Position numbers and translations under genes: made by a program. This document shows, piece after piece, positions 1 through 5,612 of a stretch of 5,750 nucleotides of DNA. Position 1 is the first letter of the stretch, and each line of letters opens with the position of its first letter. Source of the DNA: a bacterium (lineage in GTDB: Bacteria; Desulfobacterota; JAPLJL01); the NCBI GenBank assembly GCA_028713675.1, contig JAQTNV010000101.1:1-5750 (forward strand), given 5' to 3'. The notes below the pieces were generated by a model, which worked only from the letters and a program-made list of their open reading frames with translations, searched no databases and was not told the origin of the DNA.

Positions 1-2
1 AC

Positions 3-1019
3 AACCCCTATAATCCCGGGCACATCGTGGGCGGAAGTTCCGGGGGCGAGGGCGCGATCATCGGGTCCGGCGCCTCCCCGTTCGGCCTGGGCTCCGACAT
101 CGGGGGCTCGATCCGGATGCCGGCCTTCTTTAACGGAATCTTCGGCCACAAGCCCACCAGTCTCACCGTTCCCAACACCGGGCAATATCCGGTCGTTCAT
201 GGTGACGCCCTCCGTTACCTGACCACCGGGCCCCTCTGCCGGCGGGCGGACGATCTTCCCGCCCTGCTCGAGATCCTGGCCGGTCCGAACCGGGAGCATC
301 CCGATCTCCGGACCTTCAAAAAGGAAAATGTCTTCTCGGTCAAGCTCGCCGGCCTCCCCGTGATCAATGTGGAAGACAACGGCGCGACCCCGGTGAGCGA
401 CGACCTGCGCGCGGCGCAGAAAAAATGCGCCGAGGCCCTGGCCGCGCGCGGGGCGCAGGTGAAAAACGTCCGGATCGAGGGCTTAAAGAAATCACTGGAG
501 ATCTGGTCGGCCATGCTGACCGCCGCCGGAGGGACCCCCTACAGCGTCCTGCTCGGGAACGGGAAACCGATCAGCACCGGGTTCGAATTCCTCCGGGCCG
601 CCCTGGGGATCTCCCCCTATACCCTCCCCTCCATCGTCCTGGCCTTTCTCGAGAAGTTCCCGAAATACACCCCGGGGCGGACCAAGAAAATGGTCGAGGC
701 GGGCCTGGCCCTCCGCGAGGAGCTCGTCCAGAAGATCGGCCTCGACGGCATCATGCTCTACCCTTCCTACTCCCGCCCGGCGCCCCGGCATCAGCGCCCC
801 CTGCTCCGGCCCTTCGACTGGGTCTACACCGCGGTCATGAACGTGATGGAACTGCCGATCACCCAGGTGCCCCTCGGCTTGAACGCGGAGGGCTTGCCTC
901 TCGGGGTTCAGGTGATCGGGGTCCACGGGAACGATCATTTGACCATCGCGGTGGCGCTGGAGCTGGAAAAAATCTTCGGCGGCTGGGTGCCGCCGGCGAT
1001 GCTGGAACAAAATAAATAG
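3..1019 (+). CDS. FAAH2-like amidase-signature hydrolase, 5' truncated
   Basis: This is the C-terminal 338 residues of an amidase-signature serine hydrolase; the reading frame is open from base 3 and runs off the left edge. The visible part opens with NPYNPGHIVGGSSGGEGA, the amidase signature. Family enzymes use a Ser-Ser-Lys triad. The bridging serine is the first Ser of GGSSGG (bases 36-38) and the nucleophile is the Ser of SDIGGSIR (bases 108-110). Their 24-residue spacing equals that of FAAH. The catalytic Lys lies upstream, outside the window. GSIRMPAFFNGIFGHKP, the YPS..RPAPRH stretch, LPITQVPLGLNAEGLPLGVQV, NDHLTIAVA and the C-terminal FGGWVPP resemble animal FAAH2 more than bacterial GatA. 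From memory, the distance from the first catalytic Ser to the C-terminus also equals that of human FAAH2. By family it cleaves a carboxamide, perhaps a fatty-acid amide; the substrate is inferred. GTG at base 27 lies inside the signature and is not the start. Confidence 0.93.
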   Translation, partial: NPYNPGHIVGGSSGGEGAIIGSGASPFGLGSDIGGSIRMPAFFNGIFGHKPTSLTVPNTGQYPVVHGDALRYLTTGPLCRRADDLPALLEILAGPNREHPDLRTFKKENVFSVKLAGLPVINVEDNGATPVSDDLRAAQKKCAEALAARGAQVKNVRIEGLKKSLEIWSAMLTAAGGTPYSVLLGNGKPISTGFEFLRAALGISPYTLPSIVLAFLEKFPKYTPGRTKKMVEAGLALREELVQKIGLDGIMLYPSYSRPAPRHQRPLLRPFDWVYTAVMNVMELPITQVPLGLNAEGLPLGVQVIGVHGNDHLTIAVALELEKIFGGWVPPAMLEQNK

Positions 1020-1026
1020 TCCATCA

Positions 1027-1062
1027 TGTCTATAGTGTCTATTGAGTCCTTTGAGTCAAAGA
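1027..1062. repeat. Degenerate 9-base tandem repeat
   Basis: Four 9-base units follow one another directly after the amidase stop: tgtctatag, tgtctattg, agtcctttg, agtcaaaga. The first two differ at two positions and the later ones drift. The array is short and degenerate, so chance cannot be excluded, but it stands out against the GC-rich flanks. The rest of the 1020-1226 spacer holds the palindrome and the dispersed-repeat-like segment listed separately, then a GC-rich stretch (about 1150-1205) in which I see no gene. Confidence 0.45.
1049..1061. promoter_or_regulatory. Perfect 6+1+6 palindrome (possible operator)
   Basis: CTTTGA-G-TCAAAG is a perfect inverted repeat with a single central base. 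It lies about 30 bases after the amidase stop and 165 bases before the next start codon. A short symmetric site of this form could bind a dimeric regulator, but no convincing -35/-10 pair is visible around it. It also overlaps the 9-base repeat units, so the symmetry may be a by-product of them. Confidence 0.25.
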
Positions 1063-1086
1063 AAAAGACAATTCGGAGAATCAAAC

Positions 1087-1113
1087 GAGATTCTTCGCTT
1101 CGCTCAGAATGAC
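1087..1113. repeat. Dispersed intergenic repeat-like segment
   Basis: The segment runs from gagattcttcgc through ttcgctcagaatgac. I recall near-identical intergenic strings (read on the other strand as gtcattctgagcgaag followed by cgaagaatctc) recurring in many unrelated bacterial genomes and metagenome assemblies. A partial echo follows at 1132-1143 (cacaatgacaat against cagaatgacaaa at 1105-1116). Only one full copy is in the window, so the repeat status rests on memory, not on the sequence itself. Confidence 0.5.
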
Positions 1114-1226
1114 AAAAATAAGAGGCGGGATCACAATGACAATCCTGAACGGCGGTCGGCCGTCGGCGGCTTGGGCAGCGGAGCGTCAGCGAAGTTGACT
1201 CGGCGGTCTACAGAAAAGAGATCATT

Positions 1227-1760
1227 ATGAATCAAGACAGCGATAAATTCGTGATCCAGGACGGGGTGAAATGCCCCCGGGTCTCGCCCTGGCCCCCTTC
1301 GGGGAGAAACAACCTGATCATGGCCGTCTTCCTGATCCCGATCCTGGGAACGGCCGTTTATGTTCTGGCCAAGACCAGCCCCCTGATGCTGGCTGTCTGG
1401 CTGCTCGCTTTGCTGCTTTTCGCCTGGCCCCTCCGCTATCTCATCTGCGCCCGCTGTCCCTACTACGGCCAGCACTGTTCCACGAACATGGGCAAGATCG
1501 TTCCCCTCATGTTTAAAAAACAGGAAGGCAAATCCATGAAACTCGGCCTCTGGCTGGACGTGGTTTCCTTCTTCTTCCTTTTTCTTCTGCCGGCGCCCGC
1601 GGCTTACCGGGTCGGCGGAATGACCCTGGCCCTCGTCTGGGCCGGGGCCTTCCTGCTGCTCTTCATCCTGATCAGCACCCTGGCCTGCGCTTACTGTCCC
1701 CTGACCTTCTGCCCGATCGGCCGGGGCGGGAGGGTCTTCAGGAAGATATTCAAAAAATGA
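1227..1760 (+). CDS. Four-TM membrane protein with two cysteine clusters
   Basis: I do not recognise this 177-aa protein by name. It has a polar N-terminus of about 28 residues with a lone Cys16, then four hydrophobic segments at about 29-48, 52-73, 109-126 and 131-153. Each pair of helices is followed by a cysteine cluster: CARCPYYGQHC (Cys74, 77, 84) after helix 2 and CAYCPLTFC (Cys154, 157, 162) after helix 4. This looks like an internally duplicated 'helical hairpin plus CxxCP..C' unit. Six cysteines facing the same side could bind Fe-S or zinc or act as thiol pairs; this is inference. Loop and tail lysines and arginines (KKQEGKSMK, RKIFKK) suggest that the clusters face the cytoplasm. 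The start is preceded by a weak purine-rich site (aaaagag, 1214-1220). The stop overlaps the next start (ATGA), so the Kelch protein is probably translationally coupled and functionally linked. Confidence 0.88.
   Translation: MNQDSDKFVIQDGVKCPRVSPWPPSGRNNLIMAVFLIPILGTAVYVLAKTSPLMLAVWLLALLLFAWPLRYLICARCPYYGQHCSTNMGKIVPLMFKKQEGKSMKLGLWLDVVSFFFLFLLPAPAAYRVGGMTLALVWAGAFLLLFILISTLACAYCPLTFCPIGRGGRVFRKIFKK
1740..1745 (+). promoter_or_regulatory. Ribosome binding site of the Kelch gene, inside the upstream CDS
   Basis: AGGAAG lies 11 bases before the ATG at 1757, within the last codons of the membrane-protein gene. Together with the four-base ATGA overlap it supports the 1757 start and coupled translation. 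The spacing is somewhat long, so reinitiation by ribosomes finishing the upstream gene may contribute. Confidence 0.5.
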
Positions 1761-3964
1761 AAAAAATCACCATTTCCCTGATTGTTCTTCTCGGGTTTTT
1801 CTGGTTCATCCTGGGAAACCCGCCCGCGGCCCCGGCGAAAAAAGCGGAAGCCCCGGATCCGGTCACGGCCCCCGCCGCCCCGGCCCAGGAAAACCCTCCC
1901 GTGGACAGCGATACCTGGAGCATCCCCCAGTTTCTGACCTCGATTCCGCCTTCTCACCGGGAAGGTCATACCGGCGTCTGGACGGACACGGAGGTGATCA
2001 TCTGGGGCGGGGAACTCGGGGACCGGAGCCTGAACACCGGGGCCCGGTACGACCCGGTCACAAACACCTGGCAGGAAGTCACCCCGAACGAGGCCCCTTC
2101 CCCCCGGACCGGGCACACCGCCGTCTGGACCGGCACCGAGATGATCGTCTGGGGCGGAAGGGACGGCTCCGCCTTTCGCAACGACGGGGGGCGCTACAAC
2201 CCCGCCACCGACGCCTGGCAGAAAATCTCCCCGGAAGGCTCGCCCTCCCCGCGTTCCGATCACTCGGCGGTCTGGACGGGGTACGAAATGATTGTCTGGG
2301 GAGGGGGCGATAATAAATCATTTTTCGGAAACGGGGCCCGGTACGACCCGGTGGCCGACTCGTGGCAGGAGGTTTCCTCCGCCAACGCCCCCACGGGGAG
2401 GAGGTCCTGCCCCGCGGTCTGGACCGGGAAAGAAATGATCATCTGGGGCGGTTTCGACGGTTCCTGCACCAACAACGGCGGGAGATATGACCCGACCGCC
2501 AATGCCTGGGCAAAAACCACCGCGAACGGGGCGCCCCCGCCCATCTGTTACCACACCGCCGTCTGGACCGGCTCCGAGATGATCGTCTGGGGCGGGGAAA
2601 ATTTCTCCACCTATTACAACATGGGTTCGAGGTATAACCCCGCCGACGATTCCTGGCAGTCCACCTCCGTCGCCGGGGCGCCGGCCAAGCGGTCGGGACA
2701 CACCGCGGTCTGGACCGGCACCGAGATGATCGTCTGGGGCGGGCAGGACAGCACTTCCCATTTGAACACGGGGGGCCGCTACAGCCCCGCCGCCAACACC
2801 TGGCAGGCGATCCCCGTCTCCGAATCCCTGGCCCGAAGGACCGGCCACACCGCGGTCTGGACCGGGAGCGAAATGATGATCTGGGGAGGAAAAGACGGCT
2901 CCTCGTACCTCAACACCGGCGGGAGATACAACCCGGCAACCAATTCCTGGCAGTCCGCCTCGGTCGCCGGGGCGCCCTCCGAGCGGGAAGGCTTCACCTC
3001 GGTCTGGACCGGCTCCGAGCTGATTGTCTGGGGCGGGTTCTTCGGGAATTATTACTACAGCACGGGCGGAAGGTACGACCCCTCCACCATCACCTGGCAA
3101 TGGACCTCCAACAAGTGGCCCCCCGCCAAAAGGGCCAACCATAGCGCCGTCTGGACCGGCTCCGAGATGATCGTCTGGGGCGGAAACAACATCGCCGCCT
3201 ACTTTAACGACGGGGGGATCTATAATCCGGTCGATAACGCCTGGCACCCGATTTCAACCGCGGGGGCACCGGCCAAGCGGTCGAACCATACCGCCGTCTG
3301 GACCGGGAAAGAAATGATCGTCTGGGGCGGAACCGACGGGAACGCCGTTTTCAATACCGGGGCGCGCTACAACCCGGCCACCGACGCCTGGCAGGCCGTT
3401 TCCCCGGCGGGCGCCCCCGCCAAAAGGTCCGATCATGCCGCCGTCTGGACCGGGAAAGAAATGATCGTCTGGGGCGGGAAAGACAAAAACCTCTGTCTGG
3501 ATTCCGGCGGGAGATACAACCCCGCCACCAATACCTGGCAGGCCGTTTCCCCGGCGGGCGCCCCCGCCAAAAGGTCCGACCATACCGCCGTCTGGACCGG
3601 GAAAGAAATGATTATCTGGGGCGGAGGGGACGAAAACGGTCTCTCCGCCGGCGGCGGGCGCTATCATCCCTCCACCAACAGCTGGAAAATCACGGCGGCC
3701 GCGGGAGCGCCGGAACCGCGGAGGAAACACTCCGCGGTCTGGACCGGCGCCGAGATGATCGTCTGGGGCGGATACCGCCCGGAAGGCAAAAGCCGGAAAC
3801 TGCTGAGCACCGGGGGAAAATACCGCCCGGAGTCGGACGCCTGGCAGGAAACCTCCACCATCATCGCCCCGGTCGGACGCGCCGGACACGCCGCCGCCTG
3901 GACGGGGTCCAAGATGATCATCTGGGGCCCAAGCCCCAACAACGGCGGAATCTATACACCCTGA
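1757..3964 (+). CDS. Exported Kelch-repeat beta-propeller protein, 14 repeats
   Basis: This 735-aa protein begins with a signal sequence (MKK, then a hydrophobic core at about 5-20; possible cleavage after APA at about 27) and a Pro/Ala-rich linker to about residue 50. The rest is a regular Kelch-type array with a near-constant 49-residue period: R-x-x-H-T-A-V-W-T-G-x-E-M-I-V-W-G-G, then G-G-R-Y-N-P-A-T-x-x-W-Q. WGG pairs sit at residues 84, 133, 182, 231, 279, 328, 377, 426, 475, 524, 573, 622 and 671, with a degenerate WGP at 723-725. The last repeat stops before its final strand. An extra DTW strand at 52-54, before repeat 1, supplies the missing piece, so there are 14 complete blades, most simply two seven-bladed propellers. 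There is no catalytic motif. Kelch propellers usually bind proteins or glycans; the ligand here is unknown. The protein is probably periplasmic or surface-exposed and co-expressed with the cysteine-cluster membrane protein. Confidence 0.93.
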   Translation: MKKITISLIVLLGFFWFILGNPPAAPAKKAEAPDPVTAPAAPAQENPPVDSDTWSIPQFLTSIPPSHREGHTGVWTDTEVIIWGGELGDRSLNTGARYDPVTNTWQEVTPNEAPSPRTGHTAVWTGTEMIVWGGRDGSAFRNDGGRYNPATDAWQKISPEGSPSPRSDHSAVWTGYEMIVWGGGDNKSFFGNGARYDPVADSWQEVSSANAPTGRRSCPAVWTGKEMIIWGGFDGSCTNNGGRYDPTANAWAKTTANGAPPPICYHTAVWTGSEMIVWGGENFSTYYNMGSRYNPADDSWQSTSVAGAPAKRSGHTAVWTGTEMIVWGGQDSTSHLNTGGRYSPAANTWQAIPVSESLARRTGHTAVWTGSEMMIWGGKDGSSYLNTGGRYNPATNSWQSASVAGAPSEREGFTSVWTGSELIVWGGFFGNYYYSTGGRYDPSTITWQWTSNKWPPAKRANHSAVWTGSEMIVWGGNNIAAYFNDGGIYNPVDNAWHPISTAGAPAKRSNHTAVWTGKEMIVWGGTDGNAVFNTGARYNPATDAWQAVSPAGAPAKRSDHAAVWTGKEMIVWGGKDKNLCLDSGGRYNPATNTWQAVSPAGAPAKRSDHTAVWTGKEMIIWGGGDENGLSAGGGRYHPSTNSWKITAAAGAPEPRRKHSAVWTGAEMIVWGGYRPEGKSRKLLSTGGKYRPESDAWQETSTIIAPVGRAGHAAAWTGSKMIIWGPSPNNGGIYTP
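1958..3961 (+). repeat. 147-bp tandem coding repeat array (Kelch blades)
   Basis: Thirteen full units and one partial unit of about 147 bases (49 codons) encode the Kelch blades. The unit cores, gtctggaccgg..gagatgatc and gtctggggcgg, recur nearly unchanged at the DNA level. The fourth unit is one codon short. The thirteenth carries an insertion of a few codons (around GYRPEGKSRKLL). Most variation lies in the loop between WGG and the GGRY motif, where a propeller would expose its binding face. Confidence 0.9.
3387..3477 (+). repeat. Near-identical 91-bp copy of 3534-3624
   Basis: Bases 3387-3477 and 3534-3624 are direct repeats exactly 147 bases apart that match at 87 of 91 positions by my reading. 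The four differences are all transitions. This spans the end of blade 10 and the start of blade 11 against the same part of blades 11-12. It points to recent unit duplication or gene conversion inside the Kelch array. Confidence 0.85.
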
Positions 3965-4113
3965 AAAAGTCAGGTGATAGGTGATGGGTTCTGGGTTTAA
4001 ACCTATGACCTTGGACTTCTGCTCTCTGCTTTCTGCTTTCTGCTCTATGCCCTATGCTCTATGCTCTATGCTCCTTGCCCATGACCCATGACCCATGACC
4101 TATGACCTAAAAC
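3965..4113. repeat. Heptad-phased repeat array with long inverted-repeat arms
   Basis: The 170-base spacer after the Kelch gene is built of 7-base units. The left arm reads aggtgat, aggtgat, gggttct, gggttta (3972-3999). The rest reads cttctgc, tctctgc, tttctgc x2, tctatgc, cctatgc, tctatgc x2, tccttgc, ccatgac x3, ctatgac, ctaaaac: fourteen consecutive heptads at 4016-4113. The arms are inverted. Pairing 3972-3997 with 4083-4108 gives 21 Watson-Crick pairs, two G-U pairs and three mismatches over 26 positions, with the T-G-C heptads in the loop. It resembles in style the short tandemly repeated repetitive heptamers described in cyanobacteria, although the sequence differs. As RNA it could act as a 3' stabiliser or attenuator between genes. 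It has no U-tract, so it is not a standard terminator. Confidence 0.85.
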
Positions 4114-4122
4114 CCATTATCA

Positions 4123-4129
4123 AAGGAGG
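4123..4129 (+). promoter_or_regulatory. Strong Shine-Dalgarno site
   Basis: AAGGAGG, a near-full match to the anti-Shine-Dalgarno sequence, ends five bases before the ATG at 4135. It is the best ribosome binding site in the window. It fixes the start of the small secreted protein and lies just outside the heptad array. Confidence 0.85.
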
Positions 4130-4134
4130 GATAA

Positions 4135-4446
4135 ATGAAAAAGCTCCCATTATTGATTTGCTCCCTGGTCATCGGTTGCGCCCTGGCCTGGGTGGTCTCC
4201 GCCCGGGGAAAGGAAGCTCCCGCCCCCAAATTCCAGAGTCTGGGCGCCTCCGGCGGTTACAAGGACGTGGTCTGGATCCTGGAGGAAGGGCGCTACCTGC
4301 GCTTCTGCGAATCCAACCGCGTGATCGCCAACTGGGGGGTGGACTGCTCCAACGCTTTGGACCTGGTCAGTCATAAGCTCGTCCCCGACTCCAACTATCC
4401 CATTTGGCCCAACTCCAAGGAGCCGATCACGATTCCGAGGGAATAA
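4135..4446 (+). CDS. Small secreted protein of unknown function (103 aa)
   Basis: I do not recognise this protein. It opens with MKKLPLLICSLVIGC and a hydrophobic run to about residue 22. Two export readings are possible: signal peptidase I cleavage after VVSA (residue 23), or lipoprotein processing at Cys15, since VIGC fits a lipobox. The hydrophobic run continues past Cys15, so the first seems likelier. The mature part is about 80 residues. It has an aromatic-rich core (YKDVVWILEEGRYLRFCES, then NRVIANWGVDC) with two cysteines, Cys58 and Cys71, that could form a disulfide outside the cytoplasm, and a Pro-rich tail ending ITIPRE. Its own excellent ribosome binding site argues for real and fairly strong expression. 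It sits between two heptad repeat elements and has no close operon partner. Confidence 0.85.
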   Translation: MKKLPLLICSLVIGCALAWVVSARGKEAPAPKFQSLGASGGYKDVVWILEEGRYLRFCESNRVIANWGVDCSNALDLVSHKLVPDSNYPIWPNSKEPITIPRE

Positions 4447-4457
4447 CGAAGATTCAA

Positions 4458-4528
4458 ACGTGAGACGTAAGGGGCAAGACGTATAACATTTACAACCCCT
4501 AACGCCTAACCCCTGACCCCTAACGTCT
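4458..4528. repeat. Second heptad-phased inverted-repeat element
   Basis: Eleven bases after the small gene, 7-base units resume. The left arm reads acgtgag, acgtaag, gggcaag, acgtata (4458-4485) and the right arm reads aacccct, aacgcct, aacccct, gacccct, aacgtct (4494-4528). Arms 4463-4474 (agacgtaagggg) and 4517-4528 (cccctaacgtct) are inverted and pair at 11 of 12 positions. The plan is that of the larger element at 3965-4113: G-rich left arm, C-rich right arm, period 7. The unit sequence differs. The remaining spacer to 4604 is AT-richer and could hold the promoter of the next gene, but I see no convincing -35/-10 pair. Confidence 0.75.
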
Positions 4529-4604
4529 ATTTCTTATTAAAACTTGGCGCCTTCCTGCCGGATTTGTTCATAAACCGCTTGATTAAATTTTCGCTTTTCG
4601 ATAT

Positions 4605-5453
4605 ATGCATTCTGGGATGACGAAGATAAAAGAAATAATTCTCCTGATCCCCGCTTTTGTTTTCCTTTATCTAACCCCGCTCCCGGCCAAAGAGCCGACC
4701 AAGCCGATTTTTGCCGATCCCCGAATCCAGGCGCTGATCGACCGGGCCTGGACGGCCCTGGATTACGATTTCTCCATCCCGAACATGGACGAGGCCATCA
4801 AATGCGGGGAAGAAGCCCTGGCCCTGGATCCGGGCAATTATGTTCTTCTCTATGTCGCGGCGGATTTCTACGCCCAGAAGGTCGTCCGAATGCCCACCGA
4901 AACCGAGCCAGAGAAAGAGGCCGTGCTGGCGATGGCCCGGAAGGGGCTCGATTACGCCCGGAAATCGCTCGCGATCAAGGAAACCGCCGCGGGATATACC
5001 TGGGCGCTCTCCTGCTACTCCCTGCTCTACAAGGACAGAAATTTCGCCGCCCAGCTGACCGCCTCCCCGGAGATCATCCGGCTGGTCAACAAAATTGAGG
5101 AGTGCGACAAGAATTATTTCTTCGCGGTCTCCGCCCGCCTCCGCTCCCGCCTGGCCCTGGCCACGCCCAAGCTTCTCCTCAAGCTGATCGGAGGGACCCT
5201 GGCTGACATCGAGGGAAAACTGGACCACGGGATCAGCCTGGAGCCGGCTTTCCTCGACAACCACGTGGACAAGGCCGCCTTTCTGAACCATATCGGCCGC
5301 CCGGAGGAAGCGAAAAAGATCCTGGATTGGGTCCTCCGGCAGGACCCCGACGCCCGCCCTGACCTCCGGGCCTGGAACCGGTATTCATACGACCGGGCCA
5401 AGGTTATCTGGAAGGAATGGACCGGGAGCGAATACCCCAAACCCCTCCGCTGA
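4605..5453 (+). CDS. Exported TPR-like alpha-helical repeat protein
   Basis: The protein is 282 aa from the ATG at 4605, or 278 aa from the ATG at 4617. Neither start has a good Shine-Dalgarno site; the second gives a more typical signal peptide (MTKIKE, then a hydrophobic core, ending at TPLPA). The mature part is helical. A TPR-like unit at about 61-92 (MDEAIKCGEEALALDPGNY..) is followed by a helix pair with ARKGLDYARKSLAI. A middle region contains FFAVSARLRSRLALATPKLL. The end is a clear TPR pair at about 200-248 (KLDHGISLEPAFLDNHVDKA, then GRPEEAKKILDWVLRQDP). The layout recalls periplasmic TPR proteins such as the TatT component associated with TRAP transporters, but no TRAP permease gene is nearby, so I leave the function open. 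TPR folds bind protein partners or, in TatT, possibly ligands. A terminator follows 19 bases after the stop, so this gene ends its transcript. Confidence 0.88.
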   Translation: MHSGMTKIKEIILLIPAFVFLYLTPLPAKEPTKPIFADPRIQALIDRAWTALDYDFSIPNMDEAIKCGEEALALDPGNYVLLYVAADFYAQKVVRMPTETEPEKEAVLAMARKGLDYARKSLAIKETAAGYTWALSCYSLLYKDRNFAAQLTASPEIIRLVNKIEECDKNYFFAVSARLRSRLALATPKLLLKLIGGTLADIEGKLDHGISLEPAFLDNHVDKAAFLNHIGRPEEAKKILDWVLRQDPDARPDLRAWNRYSYDRAKVIWKEWTGSEYPKPLR

Positions 5454-5472
5454 TCTTAAACCCCCAATAAAA

Positions 5473-5504
5473 AATCCGGGGACCGTTATCTCCGGATTAT
5501 TTTA
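5473..5504 (+). terminator. Rho-independent terminator after the TPR-like gene
   Basis: AATCCGGGGA (5473-5482) pairs with TCTCCGGATT (5489-5498) in a 10-bp stem with one G-U pair and a six-base loop, followed by ATTTTA. An A-rich run precedes the stem, so the structure could also stop transcription arriving from the right on the - strand. It begins 19 bases after the TGA. Confidence 0.85.
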
Positions 5505-5549
5505 CTTGTCCGGCCGATCCGGTTCTTATCAGCGAAAGTCCCCTTCTCT

Positions 5550-5577
5550 CCATGCGCCCGGCCCCATGCTCCCTGCT
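5550..5577. repeat. Possible short heptad-repeat remnant
   Basis: Four units, ccatgcg, cccggcc, ccatgct and ccctgct, keep a 7-base step and echo the ccatgac/tctatgc units at 4044-4106. The stretch is short and degenerate and has no matching G-rich arm nearby, so it may be chance. I see nothing else in the bases between the terminator and 5612. Confidence 0.25.
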
Positions 5578-5612
5578 TGCTTCGCTCATTTGCTTTGTCA
5601 CGCCGACTGTGC

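Noticed and set aside
27-29. GTG start of a complete amidase
   Set aside because: The codon lies inside the amidase signature, and upstream in-frame codons (NPYNPGHI) belong to the family motif, so the gene starts left of the window.
425-1015. Second + strand open frame inside the amidase
   Set aside because: The Arg/Pro/Gly-rich translation is typical of an out-of-frame GC-rich gene; the amidase frame carries the recognisable motifs.
1042-1230. 62-codon open frame in the spacer after the amidase
   Set aside because: It runs through the dispersed-repeat segment, has no ribosome binding site or recognisable protein features, and overlaps the next start.
2318-3247. Long antisense open frame (309 codons) opposite the Kelch gene
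   Set aside because: It is a shadow of the 147-bp repeats: once one unit lacks a stop in that frame, all copies do. The translation is Gly/Pro/Asp-rich with no independent signals. The similar frames at 1691-2263 and 3254-3889 fall for the same reason.
3965-4113. CRISPR array
   Set aside because: The units are only 7 bases, contiguous and degenerate, with no spacers.
3965-4113. Ordinary rho-independent terminator of the Kelch gene
   Set aside because: The inverted arms are separated by a loop of about 85 bases, and no T-tract follows the right arm on the + strand.
4095-4376. 93-codon frame overlapping the small secreted gene
   Set aside because: It starts inside the heptad array and is out of frame with the 4135 gene, which has the strong ribosome binding site and signal peptide.
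4580-4608. Promoter with TTGATT and an AT-rich -10 before the TPR-like gene
   Set aside because: The only well-spaced -10 candidate overlaps the ATG at 4605, leaving no leader; too weak to annotate.
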